DNA of 64,000 nucleotides from Clostridia bacterium (GCA_017472305.1 JAFUQP010000008.1:1-64000), one strand, 5' to 3'; positions 16,239 through 23,880 are shown, numbered from the stretch's first letter. Numbers and translations are program-made. The notes: generated by a model not told the origin, from the sequence alone.

Positions 16239-18455
16239 TTAACTCCTTGTTTTATTTTCACGCCGCGTCTTTGTGCATTTCTGAATATCATTCTGGAAGT
16301 AGCTGTTCTGAAGTCCGTTTTCGCGAAGCGTTCCGAACTTGCCGGAGTAGCAGATAAAGTCGTCTATATGCATAGTGTTCGGCTCATAGGTCGAAAATAC
16401 CGAGGAAAGGCAGTCGGTCTTATATCTGTCGGAACGGTCCTTCTTGTAGATTATGTGCCAACGGTCCTTGGTAACCTGTCCGTCCATTCGTCCCGACTGT
16501 ATCTCGAGCTTCAGAGCGAAGGTATTAAACTGACCGTGGACCTTATCGTAATGGTGATTTATCCCGGACACCGTGTTATCCACAAGATAGGAGAAGAGCG
16601 TGCCGTCACGGCGTTGGTGGTCGTATTCCGAGCGGAACACTCCCCATTTGCTTTGCAGGAACGTATACAGACCTTGCATAAGCCAATACGGCGAGAAGAA
16701 AGGCAACGTAGGATATTCCTCGCCCTTCTCGGCTATGTAAATAACCTCGCCGAGCTCTCTGCCGCCTGCGCCCCACGCTTCGGGCCTCTGAAGGTCGGCA
16801 ATAATACGTATAAACACTCGGTTACGCACGACGGCTGCATGTCTGCACATCATAAGGCAAGCATTGAAGAGGTCGTTCTTCTGGTTACACTCCTCGACGG
16901 TTTTCTTCGTTTCGTTAAGCTCGAGGCTGTTCTTGCGCTCCTTGTCTATCTCGGTTATAACGAAAGTACCGAAGGAAAGCTTAAATTCCTTTTGCATGCG
17001 CTTTCCAAGACGGAGCATATCGTAGTTTATGATATGACACTGTCTGCGAAGTGCACTGTAGCTCTCGGGATTCTCCGAGAAGAAATCGGTATTACGGAGC
17101 GGCATATTGCCGATATCCCGTATTAGCGAGCTGACTCTGATAGAGTAGTTCGCAAAAATAAGGCTTGTCTTGACGGTATAAATAAGATACGCACAGGCGT
17201 AGTCCGAAAGCACGTCATAGAGGTGCTCTATTTTGAGTCCGTCGTTATACGTATATCTGTAATGCTCGTAGTCGTAACCGAAGGTATAATCCATACGGAG
17301 CTTCTTTTCCTTGCGGTATTGCTGCCACTCTCCCGGGGTGAAGCCCTTGGATATAGCGTAATCAAATGCGCGCCTGAAGGTTTGCATTTTGGCTCTTACC
17401 GCGTCGAGGTCGCAGAGCTCGCGGTCTGACACCGCGCGATTAAGATAATCCCTGAGACGCTGCCACGGGAAATTCGGGAAGCGAAGGTCGCATTCGAGAA
17501 GTACTTCAAACGCGTCGTCCCATTGCTTAACCTCTGATGAAAGCGACATCGAGGTTATCATTTGCGTCTTTCCCGTTCCCATAGGCCCGTAAACTGTTGT
17601 AACCACTCCGCGCTTATTGAGAAAAGCCTTGTTTGCTCTCTCGTATGCGTAGAGCCTTGTAAACGCCATAGAACGGCAGATGTAGTTATACACCCACACT
17701 CCGACACAAAGCCACATTACACCCGGAACAAAACGTATCATAGGCGTAAGGTCGTCTATGAGCTTGAGGACCTGTGTGTATATTCCTATAAAGTCCGCCG
17801 ATACAACGAGGTAGAGATAGAAGGCGAGAAACTCAATAACAATGCTTATGACGTTGAAATGCAAAAGCCATATTACGAGCCACGTCTGCCAATAACGCTC
17901 GTTTACAGCTACAAAAGAAACAAAGTCTTTTACCCATGCAATTACAGGGTATACAACCTTGAAGAGAAACTGCTCGAATTTAAGCAGCTGTTTTGACTTT
18001 TGCTTCTTCTTCGGCATAGCAACAGGCGAAGTGTATTTAGCGAATTTCGCAATGATAATCGGCACAAGGGGAAAGAACACGAGCGAGAGCCTTGCGACCG
18101 TTGAGGCGGTATCTCCGAAGGAATACCAGAAGTTTATAAAGTTATCCTTGCTCGCCCAGAGGGTCCAATATTTATTCCATAGGAGCTTAAATTCTTCCCA
18201 TTCGTACGGGAACAGGGAGAGCTTGTCCCACGGCGACTCCGCCCACTGCCACGAGGGCATAGCCGTAACGGTAGGATAAAGCAGTGGGTCAAGCTCAAAG
18301 AGCTCCGTAAAGTAATACACTGCCGAGAAGGCAAGGTCTTTGAAGGACTCGCCTATCCTCGGCAGTGCATTCGGAAAGAGAAATCCGCAGGCGAGCGACA
18401 CAAGCGTTATACCGACACAAATATAATGACGGTAATCAACCGAGCGCAGCTTCAT
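16239..18455 (-). CDS. Zot/pI-like virion assembly ATPase
   Basis: 738-aa membrane ATPase. The N-terminal third has about five hydrophobic segments (residues ~8-33, ~110-137, ~165-180, ~190-227, ~240-262). The P-loop GPMGTGKTQM is near residue 290 and a Walker-B-like GTFVITEIDKE near 495. It is followed by CRHAAVVRNRVFIRIIADLQ, matching the RH...Q sensor pattern of Zot/pI proteins. In filamentous phages pI drives export and assembly of the virion through the membrane. The spans here precede the ATPase, the reverse of M13 pI, where a single span follows it. It overlaps the 34-aa gene by 20 bp. Alternative: another FtsK/HerA-like ATPase. Confidence 0.8.
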   Translation of the reverse strand: MKLRSVDYRHYICVGITLVSLACGFLFPNALPRIGESFKDLAFSAVYYFTELFELDPLLYPTVTAMPSWQWAESPWDKLSLFPYEWEEFKLLWNKYWTLWASKDNFINFWYSFGDTASTVARLSLVFFPLVPIIIAKFAKYTSPVAMPKKKQKSKQLLKFEQFLFKVVYPVIAWVKDFVSFVAVNERYWQTWLVIWLLHFNVISIVIEFLAFYLYLVVSADFIGIYTQVLKLIDDLTPMIRFVPGVMWLCVGVWVYNYICRSMAFTRLYAYERANKAFLNKRGVVTTVYGPMGTGKTQMITSMSLSSEVKQWDDAFEVLLECDLRFPNFPWQRLRDYLNRAVSDRELCDLDAVRAKMQTFRRAFDYAISKGFTPGEWQQYRKEKKLRMDYTFGYDYEHYRYTYNDGLKIEHLYDVLSDYACAYLIYTVKTSLIFANYSIRVSSLIRDIGNMPLRNTDFFSENPESYSALRRQCHIINYDMLRLGKRMQKEFKLSFGTFVITEIDKERKNSLELNETKKTVEECNQKNDLFNACLMMCRHAAVVRNRVFIRIIADLQRPEAWGAGGRELGEVIYIAEKGEEYPTLPFFSPYWLMQGLYTFLQSKWGVFRSEYDHQRRDGTLFSYLVDNTVSGINHHYDKVHGQFNTFALKLEIQSGRMDGQVTKDRWHIIYKKDRSDRYKTDCLSSVFSTYEPNTMHIDDFICYSGKFGTLRENGLQNSYFQNDIQKCTKTRRENKTRS

Positions 18456-18540
18456 TCACCTGTCCCCCTGTATATACGAAATAGCAGACGACGAGGAAGA
18501 GAAAGAGTCCGGCGAGAATGAATAGTATTCTTCTAGACAC
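18436..18540 (-). CDS. 34-aa single-span membrane protein (GTG start)
   Basis: Tiny gene between the 85-aa gene and Zot. GTG at 18540 overlaps the upstream stop by 8 bp, and its stop lies inside the Zot start region. The protein is MSRRILFILAGLFLFLVVCY, then FVYTGGQVNEAALG: two arginines, one hydrophobic span, a short polar tail. Size and topology recall filamentous-phage end proteins pVII/pIX (32-33 aa, no signal peptide). Too short for standard gene calling. Confidence 0.6.
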   Translation of the reverse strand: MSRRILFILAGLFLFLVVCYFVYTGGQVNEAALG

Positions 18541-18790
18541 TCTCGTCCTCGCTTTCGGTTGCGCCGTTCTCCTCGAGGTGATTCTCACGCTCGACGGCTA
18601 TTCCGAGTCTGCCGCATATCTGATTGAGCTTTGCGAGGTAGATATCCTCTGGCTCCTCGAGCTCCTCGTCCTTCTTCGAGAAGAACACCTCTTTTACTGC
18701 CATAAGCAGGGCGAGAACGACGAACATTCCCGTCCAGAATATGAGGCATATATTAGCGATAAGCTGTATAATTCCGTATGTAGTTAGCAT
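18533..18790 (-). CDS. 85-aa membrane protein with acidic tail
   Basis: N-terminal hydrophobic region of about 35 residues (one long or two short spans: YGIIQLIANICLIFW and GMFVVLALLMAV), then a KKDEELEEPEDIY coiled-coil-like part and an acidic C-terminus (ESEDESV). Located directly before the 34-aa gene and Zot. Likely a virion or assembly-complex membrane protein by position; no sequence family recognised. Confidence 0.65.
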   Translation of the reverse strand: MLTTYGIIQLIANICLIFWTGMFVVLALLMAVKEVFFSKKDEELEEPEDIYLAKLNQICGRLGIAVERENHLEENGATESEDESV

Positions 18791-18811
18791 TTTTCTTTTC
18801 TCCTGTTCTTT

Positions 18812-19102
18812 TTACTTCGTTGTTATAAATTCAAAGGCTACCTTATCGAGAGCCTTATTAAGGAACGCCTTGCACTGCTCGCAGAGGTCAAAATCTCGTC
18901 TCTCGAAGCAGTTAACGCCGCGCTTATACGGCAGATTTACGAGAGACGCTCTTTTAGTCGGGGCTTCTTCCTTCGGCGGCTCCTTCTTATACCGGGAACG
19001 CTTCGGAGAGCCGTCCTCTGACTCGATGTCCTTTGCTTCGGGCTTCGGCTCCTCTGGGAGCTTCTCCTCGATTACCGAAGCGCATTTGTCACAAACTATC
19101 AT
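18812..19102 (-). CDS. 96-aa zinc-ribbon-like protein
   Basis: First gene of the leftward Zot operon. Starts MIVCDKCASVIEEKL after CAGGAG. CDKC at residues 4-7 and CEQC near 73-76 could form one zinc site; the intervening ~60 residues are charged and disordered-looking (PEEPKPEAKDIESEDGSPKR). The 12-bp motif GTCGTATAGACA lies immediately before its ribosome binding site. Possibly a small regulator or adaptor; function unknown. Confidence 0.65.
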   Translation of the reverse strand: MIVCDKCASVIEEKLPEEPKPEAKDIESEDGSPKRSRYKKEPPKEEAPTKRASLVNLPYKRGVNCFERRDFDLCEQCKAFLNKALDKVAFEFITTK

Positions 19103-19251
19103 TTTTTCTTTTCTCCTGTCTATACGACGTTATTCCATAATCGCCCAGAAACGGCAGCACTTGCTTTTCTATCTCACATCTGCTATAATATCTACAACGA
19201 ACTCTGAACCGGAGTAAAAATATAGTTGAGGGTAAAAAGGAAGGTACTTAT

Positions 19252-19389
19252 ATGGCTAAATACCATAAGCGAAGCTCGAAGATAAGAAACTTCGCGATAG
19301 GTTTACTCAACATACTGAAAGAAACCGTCACTTTTCTATTCAGTTTTATTATTGGTGTTTTGAATCTCATCGGAATAATTGTTGAGTAA
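19252..19389 (+). CDS. 45-aa membrane protein, monocistronic
   Basis: Starts MAKYHKRSSKIRNFAIGLLN after GGAAGG. Basic N-terminus (six K/R in 12 residues) then a 28-residue hydrophobic stretch ending GIIVE. It has its own promoter (TTGCTT 19161-19166, 17-bp spacer, TATAAT 19184-19189) and a terminator right after the stop, and faces away from the surrounding genes. A private strong unit for a tiny membrane protein is what one expects of a major coat protein or a type I toxin; I cannot decide between them. Confidence 0.6.
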   Translation: MAKYHKRSSKIRNFAIGLLNILKETVTFLFSFIIGVLNLIGIIVE

Positions 19390-19401
19390 TATAACCACAC
19401 A

Positions 19402-19430
19402 AGTAACCGTCCACGGGCGGTTACTTTTTA
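19402..19430 (+). terminator. Terminator of the 45-aa membrane protein gene
   Basis: AGTAACCG, short loop with a CC/GG pair, CGGTTACT, then TTTTTA. Confidence 0.8.
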
Positions 19431-19475
19431 ATTTAAGGGGTTGACTTTTTTATAATGTTTGTGATATACTATAAT

Positions 19476-19555
19476 AAAGTAACGACCGATTTCTATTGAA
19501 ATCCTGCTAATGCTTCCTTGAGAAGATGTTTGGCCAAGTCGTTACTTTTTCTTTT
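19476..19555 (+). ncRNA. Short convergent RNA 3 of the element
   Basis: Promoter TTGACT (19441-19446), 18-bp spacer, TATACT (19465-19470). The approximately 80-nt RNA is closed by AGTAACGAC (19478-19486) and GTCGTTACT (19538-19546), followed by TTTTCTTTTTTT. The loop contains ATTTC/GAAAT. It has no ribosome binding site or usable frame. The stop codon and Lys tail of the facing 136-aa gene lie within the terminator. Confidence 0.68.
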
Positions 19556-19952
19556 TTTCAGCTAAATATTTTTCTTTAGCTCTTTGACCGTAGACTTTTG
19601 CTTGAGCATAATCCTTTTCACTCATTCGGCCTTGTGAAGGATCGGAGTAATTTTCCTTTAAATCGACTATCCCTTGACGACGCAAATAAGACTGTTTTCC
19701 GTTTCCGATAATATCATTTTCACATTTATAATTAGGTGAGTTTTTGCCCTTTTTAGGTTTTGTTGTTGTTCCTACAGAAACATGACTATCATCGATATCC
19801 TCTAATATAACGTGCTTATGATTTCCTCGCGGATCTCTATGACGTTTTAAGAGCACGGAAATAAAAGAACCGTGTTCAGACGTTTTATTATTGTTTTTGT
19901 ATGTAACTGTTTCTTTTTTATATGTAATTCTTTTTCTTGTAATTTTAATCAC
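19542..19952 (-). CDS. 136-aa basic protein, RNA-paired family (GTG start)
   Basis: GTG at 19952 overlaps the 131-aa gene stop by 4 bp (GTGA). The protein has a basic N-terminus (KITRKRITYKK), a KHVILEDIDDSHVSVGTTTK segment, then PKKGKNSPNY and a helical KAKEKYLAEKKKK-like tail. The strand pair ending in a Thr-rich turn parallels VITTLED in the 129-aa and RITSLYD in the 112-aa protein. I do not recognise a characterised family. Small basic beta proteins of this kind include toxin endonucleases and RNA-binding proteins; the paired RNA makes an RNA-linked role plausible. Confidence 0.6.
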   Translation of the reverse strand: MIKITRKRITYKKETVTYKNNNKTSEHGSFISVLLKRHRDPRGNHKHVILEDIDDSHVSVGTTTKPKKGKNSPNYKCENDIIGNGKQSYLRRQGIVDLKENYSDPSQGRMSEKDYAQAKVYGQRAKEKYLAEKKKK

Positions 19953-20344
19953 CCCTTTTTATGTCGAGCTTTGCGCTCGGCTCTTTTTCTTTTCCGAGAA
20001 ACGCGCTTGTGGATATTCTTTGTTTTCTTACTTCTATACTCGGCGACAGCATTCTCTCGTCTGACAGACTTGCCGCCGAACAGACGCTCGAGGAAAGTAG
20101 GTGGCTCGGCTCTGTAAGCTCTGAAGTGCTTACCCTTATTACGCATTCCGGCTTCAAACTGCTGGCGCTCCTCGTCATTGTTAAAACCGATATGCTTGTC
20201 TCCTGAAGCCTTCTTGCCGTAGCCGACTCCGGCATAATAGGCATCAAGCTCGGACTCCTCAAATGCTGCTTTCATTCCGTCGGAATAGCCCTTACGGTAG
20301 TCCGAACTATCCGACTGCATTTCGTGACGTGCTTTTCTTGACAT
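19949..20344 (-). CDS. 131-aa protein with basic tail, unknown
   Basis: Begins MSRKARHEMQSDSSDYRKGY. The first ~60 residues are mixed with several Tyr/Gly (DAYYAGVGYGKKASG), followed by FNNDEERQQFEAGMRNKGKH and a very basic C-terminus (KRVSRKRKRAERKARHKKG). No membrane span. It is coupled upstream (TAATG overlap with the 39-aa gene) and downstream. The arginine/lysine tail suggests binding to DNA, RNA or the virion genome; function unknown. Confidence 0.65.
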   Translation of the reverse strand: MSRKARHEMQSDSSDYRKGYSDGMKAAFEESELDAYYAGVGYGKKASGDKHIGFNNDEERQQFEAGMRNKGKHFRAYRAEPPTFLERLFGGKSVRRENAVAEYRSKKTKNIHKRVSRKRKRAERKARHKKG

Positions 20345-20463
20345 TACTTATTTCTCCTTTTGCTTTTTGTATTACTATGTAGCTTGTCCCACACGAACTG
20401 ACAAAGCTTCGTTACTATGAAAGCAAGCACCGTAGTTAACACTATTGTAGTTAATTCTTCCAT
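20344..20463 (-). CDS. 39-aa single-span membrane protein (coat-like topology)
   Basis: First gene of the 39-131-136 aa operon. Starts MEELTTIVLTTVLAFIVTKL after AAGGAGC, stop overlapping the next start (TAATG). It has an acidic N-terminus, one hydrophobic span, and a strongly basic C-terminus (KLHSNTKSKRRNK). This acidic-hydrophobic-basic layout is exactly that of mature filamentous-phage coat proteins, although no signal peptide is present. Minor coat protein (pVII/pIX-like) or major coat is an inference from topology and context. Confidence 0.6.
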   Translation of the reverse strand: MEELTTIVLTTVLAFIVTKLCQFVWDKLHSNTKSKRRNK

Positions 20464-20510
20464 TATTTTTGCTCCTTGACAAAAAGAATAAAATGTGTTA
20501 AAATTTTTTC

Positions 20511-20670
20511 GTCACATAATTCCGAATATTTTAATCTCTTGGGGAAACTATACCTTGGTAAAAGGTGTTTCTCTCTTTTCTGCTATCTCCTTGAGATTTG
20601 GAATTGTGTGACAACAATGAGAGATGCGCTTTTTCGGTGTGTCTTTCGTTGAAAGGCACACTTTTTATTT
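20511..20670 (+). ncRNA. Structured RNA 4 of the element, upstream of the nuclease gene
   Basis: Perfect promoter TTGACA (20476-20481), 17-bp spacer, TAAAAT (20499-20504). The RNA starts with GTCACATAATTCC (20511-20523), which pairs with GGAATTGTGTGAC (20600-20612). Nested inside are AATCTC/GAGATT and an ACCTT-GGTAA-AAGGT hairpin within GAAAC/GTTTC. The terminator is an 11-bp stem (20637-20661) with TTTTTATTTTT. The nuclease start lies 15 nt past the T tract, so promoter-RNA-terminator-protein is the order, as in type III toxin-antitoxin loci, although no tandem repeats are present in the RNA. Confidence 0.72.
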
Positions 20671-20684
20671 TTGGGGGTATTATT

Positions 20685-21362
20685 TTGGACAAAAAAACTT
20701 TATTCTGTCACGTCTGCGGTAAGGAAAGTACACCGTATCCGCTTTGCCCGGACTGCTTTAAGCTCCGCGACGACGGAAAGATTATTAAATGCGATAAATG
20801 CGGAGTTTGGCACCTCAAATGGTCGGTTTGTAACTGTCTTACAAATCATACGCACAAGGAAGCTTCATCACCTGACCCACGAAAAACTATAACTTGCCTT
20901 ATTTGCAAGCAATATTCCTACGGTGAGCATTTTTGCGAGGATTGCGCATCAAGATACAGAGACCGTTCTTTCGATATGCGCATTAAAAATCTCGCTTTTG
21001 AAAAAATTGTCGACGAGTGGGGAAACCTTGATATGCATTGCATAAACGGTCACTGTGTCAGAAGCCGCGCAGAAAAAATAATCGCTGATTTTTTCTTTGA
21101 AAACAGAATCCGCTACATATACGAAAAGCCGATATATTACAAGGACGAAGCCGGCGAAGAAAAAGAGCTTCGCCCGGACTTCTTTTTACCGGACTTTGAT
21201 ACGTATATCGAATACAACGAGTTAAAGGGCATTGACTATCTTAAAAAGAAGCGTTATGCTATAGCGCAATACCGCAAATACGGACTCAAACTAAGAATTG
21301 TAACGAACAAGGGATTACTTAATCTCTCCAAAACTTTCAAAAAATTTTTGACAATAAATTAA
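20685..21362 (+). CDS. Zinc-ribbon/PD-(D/E)XK-like nuclease (TTG start)
   Basis: 225 aa from TTG 20685, 7 nt after GGGGG; an open frame extends upstream through the RNA terminator but is not credible. The first ~110 residues carry repeated CxxC pairs (FCHVCGKES, LCPDCFKL, KCDKCGVWH, CLICKQYS, CEDCA), i.e. two or three zinc ribbons. Residues ~130-225 have a restriction-like core: Glu in VRSRAEKIIADFF, Asp in ELRPDFFLPDF, Glu in TYIEYNEL. This pattern is seen in small nucleases associated with helicases and mobile elements. Role may be defence, replication or toxin; inferred only. Confidence 0.7.
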   Translation: MDKKTLFCHVCGKESTPYPLCPDCFKLRDDGKIIKCDKCGVWHLKWSVCNCLTNHTHKEASSPDPRKTITCLICKQYSYGEHFCEDCASRYRDRSFDMRIKNLAFEKIVDEWGNLDMHCINGHCVRSRAEKIIADFFFENRIRYIYEKPIYYKDEAGEEKELRPDFFLPDFDTYIEYNELKGIDYLKKKRYAIAQYRKYGLKLRIVTNKGLLNLSKTFKKFLTIN

Positions 21363-21378
21363 AATTTCGAGGTGTAAT

Positions 21379-21597
21379 ATGAATTGGTTACTTGCTACAG
21401 ACCTTATAGGCGGAACTACTCCGCCGGAAAGTCTTACCCGTCAACCTGAAGACTTATTTAATGCAACTTCTGTTACCGTAATTTTCGTCAGTATATTAAT
21501 GATTTTGCTTTCAATACTTCCGATAATATTAATAAAAATATCGTCGTTGAAAAGCAAAGATAAATTTAATAAAGACGATGAGCAAGATAAAAAGTAA
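21379..21597 (+). CDS. 72-aa membrane protein, coat-like
   Basis: Starts MNWLLATDLIGGTTPPESLT after CGAGGTG, 16 bp behind the nuclease gene. A polar, mildly acidic N-terminal part (~28 residues) is followed by one long hydrophobic span (VTVIFVSILMILLSILPIIL) and a charged tail (KSKDKFNKDDEQDKK). Topology is compatible with a coat or pIII-partner protein, or with a membrane partner or immunity protein of the nuclease. A perfect 24-nt palindromic terminator follows. Confidence 0.65.
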   Translation: MNWLLATDLIGGTTPPESLTRQPEDLFNATSVTVIFVSILMILLSILPIILIKISSLKSKDKFNKDDEQDKK

Positions 21598-21605
21598 CTT
21601 TATTT

Positions 21606-21633
21606 GCCATTCCGGATATCCGGAATGGCTTTT
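21606..21633 (+). terminator. Palindromic terminator
   Basis: 24-nt perfect palindrome whose core TTCCGGATATCCGGAA is identical to 14326-14341 inside the 335-aa gene, followed by TTTTCT. Confidence 0.75.
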
Positions 21634-21644
21634 CTATTCCCGAA

Positions 21645-23753
21645 TTACTTCGGGAACAAGAGGCGCCAGAGCAGTCGGAAGGGTGCTGTAAGTATTGTAC
21701 ATAACAGCGAAACGACTACTTTTATGCCGTCATAAATTACCTTCAGAACGAAGCTTACAGGACCGCCGAAGGCTAAAAGAAGCACGATTATAAGAATTAT
21801 ACCGAGTACTAACATAAGCTTTTGCCACCATTCCTGTTCTTCCGGGACAAGGCTATCAGGGGGAGTCAGTCCTTTGATTATGTCAATAGGATTTGCTACA
21901 ACACCTATTACGACGTCCTTATGACCGTTTTCATTCTGAAACCCGAGAGAAATAACGTCGAAATTCAGAAAGACCGTCTGCTGCGCTACGTAGCCGTCAA
22001 CGTCAGATAAATCAAACTCATCAGGTTCAGCAAAATCGAATCTGGCAGCGGAAGCATAATAATCGGTAACAGCAAAACGTAGAAGAACAGGACGTTCTTC
22101 ATTCGCGTATGCCTTCTTTGCGTTGTCCATTATGGTTTTTGCGTCTTCTTTATTAACGTAATAAAGCTCGCAAAAATCCTCGGGACTCATTATTAAATCC
22201 GCTTCTTTAATTATTTGGATAGGAGAATAATTATAATCTTTATATTTAATACCGAACCAAAACTTATTCCACGCGCTTTGAGCAGAATCCGCATCGACAA
22301 AAGAATTTCCTACGTCAGAATCAAAAGCGTCTCCGGCGGTAAAATCCATCTTTACTAAACCACAACTTGCTCGATTGACAGTTTTTATATTCCCTTCTTC
22401 ATCACGCAAATAACCGCCGTTACCGTCCTTAAGACGATTTTGCCACAAGCACGACATTCTATCCTCATCTACAATCATTTCAAAAAGACTGTTAGCATAC
22501 TTTTGTTCAACTTTCCATTCATCAGGGAAATCATTCGTATATCTTTTCATATACTCGCGAACATCTTTTTCGGGAACTACGTATGCATCGGAACTCGTTA
22601 CGTCTTCAACGTAGAAGAGCCAATTAATCTTATCAACATAGCTCCAATTATCTGCTAATGTAAAGTTAGCCCCAGTTGGAGGAATATCATCCTTGCATTT
22701 TGGGTTAAAAGCTTTTAAAAACCAATAATAATTAACAACAGCAGTTCCGGTACCCGAAAAATCTACGCTATCATAACACTCTTCTTCCCAAAAAACACGC
22801 CACCCAGACAAAGGAATGGTATTCAAAGTACTACCATTCGCATCAACGGGCCAGCCGCGTTCGTTAATACGCACGTTTCTCATATCCCAAAGAGCTCTAT
22901 AAGCTCCGGAGTCAGAGGTAACGAACATAGGCTTTGTTTTATACTCATACCATTCGGCGCTTATGTTATTCAGATTACCAAACTCTTGAAAATACTCCTC
23001 TGGTATTGTGAAAAACACCGAGTTAAGCTCGTCCTTGGTATAACCGTCGGACTGAGTAGCAAAGCGATAATTCGTTTGCATTAATTCCAGATATACGGAA
23101 CGCACGCCGACGTTGTTACAAGTGAGAGTAGATATGGGGGACTCGTCAGAGCTACAGCCAACGGCATAGCCCGTCCACTCATAAGCCTTGGATATATCAG
23201 TTGTCTTAACGGTGCTTCCATGATGCACTTCGAGCTCGATTATTTCGTAACGTCTTTTACTGTTTTCCGCAGCATAGCTCCGAGCCATTGATAACAGCCT
23301 ATCCGACTCGGAAATCTTGAATTTATAAAACAACTTATCGTCCGTTTTATCTAAATACTCAAGGTTTATTTTTTCGTAATCCGAGCTCTTATTTTCATAA
23401 GCCGTTCTGATATTAACCTTGTTATACTCGTCACCTTCAACAATGCTTTCCTGCGTCGGATTATATACGTAAACGTAAAGACCGTATACCTCGGAATACT
23501 TCTCATTCTCCGAATAGCAGTACTCCATAAATGCGACTATGTCGCATTTGCCGAGAGGATTTGCCGGATATATAGATAAGTCAATGCCCTCGAGGTCGTC
23601 CTCAATTTTAGTATCGTCGTAGCTTTCGACGTCCTCTTCGGCTCTTACAAGTATTGCCGCCGAGGGCAGAACAAACTCTATGCACACTAAGAGACAAAGC
23701 AGCGCCGTTACTATCTTGTATATGTATTTTTTAGCTTTCCTTATTTTTCTCAC
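21645..23753 (-). CDS. 702-aa secreted, C-terminally anchored protein (pIII-like adsorption candidate)
   Basis: Signal peptide at residues ~10-38 (KKYIYKIVTALLCLLVCIEF then VLPSAAILVRAEE). A long extracellular region without repeats follows. The C-terminal membrane region (~645-702) has two hydrophobic stretches (LMLVLGIILIIVLLLAFGG and VVSLLCTILTAPFRLLWRLL). This is the architecture of filamentous-phage pIII, which caps the virion and binds the host. Size is larger than M13 pIII (~400 aa), but host-range proteins vary. Divergent from the short RNA at 23798. No known binding domain recognised; the anchored surface protein call is firm, the pIII role is inferred from order. Confidence 0.6.
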   Translation of the reverse strand: MRKIRKAKKYIYKIVTALLCLLVCIEFVLPSAAILVRAEEDVESYDDTKIEDDLEGIDLSIYPANPLGKCDIVAFMEYCYSENEKYSEVYGLYVYVYNPTQESIVEGDEYNKVNIRTAYENKSSDYEKINLEYLDKTDDKLFYKFKISESDRLLSMARSYAAENSKRRYEIIELEVHHGSTVKTTDISKAYEWTGYAVGCSSDESPISTLTCNNVGVRSVYLELMQTNYRFATQSDGYTKDELNSVFFTIPEEYFQEFGNLNNISAEWYEYKTKPMFVTSDSGAYRALWDMRNVRINERGWPVDANGSTLNTIPLSGWRVFWEEECYDSVDFSGTGTAVVNYYWFLKAFNPKCKDDIPPTGANFTLADNWSYVDKINWLFYVEDVTSSDAYVVPEKDVREYMKRYTNDFPDEWKVEQKYANSLFEMIVDEDRMSCLWQNRLKDGNGGYLRDEEGNIKTVNRASCGLVKMDFTAGDAFDSDVGNSFVDADSAQSAWNKFWFGIKYKDYNYSPIQIIKEADLIMSPEDFCELYYVNKEDAKTIMDNAKKAYANEERPVLLRFAVTDYYASAARFDFAEPDEFDLSDVDGYVAQQTVFLNFDVISLGFQNENGHKDVVIGVVANPIDIIKGLTPPDSLVPEEQEWWQKLMLVLGIILIIVLLLAFGGPVSFVLKVIYDGIKVVVSLLCTILTAPFRLLWRLLFPK

Positions 23754-23797
23754 CTCGTTCTATTGACTTTACTATTTGTTTGTGTTATAATAATACC

Positions 23798-23880
23798 GTC
23801 ACCGCGCGAAAGCGCATTTCTGACCCTAGATGCAACAAAGCATCTAAAGTGGGGGCTGTTTACAGCTGCCCACATTTTTT
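23798..23880 (+). ncRNA. Short convergent RNA 5 of the element
   Basis: Promoter TTGACT (23763-23768), 17-bp spacer, TATAAT (23786-23791). The approximately 83-nt RNA has three stem-loops: GCGC-GAAA-GCGC (GNRA tetraloop, 23804-23815), TAGATGC/GCATCTA (23827-23846), and a terminator GTGGGGGCTG/CAGCTGCCCAC (23849-23873) with seven Ts. No ribosome binding site or open frame. It is tail-to-tail with the 112-aa gene, whose stop codon begins inside the T tract. Confidence 0.75.

Noticed and set aside
20511..20670. 6S RNA, SAM or other known riboswitch
   Set aside because: Overall long-stem shape is 6S-like, but no conserved core of a class I know is recognisable, and the location inside a mobile element argues against a housekeeping RNA.
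20598..20684. N-terminal extension of the nuclease starting at ATG 20598
   Set aside because: Those 29 codons lie in the RNA and its terminator hairpin; TTG 20685 has a GGGGG ribosome binding site at proper distance.
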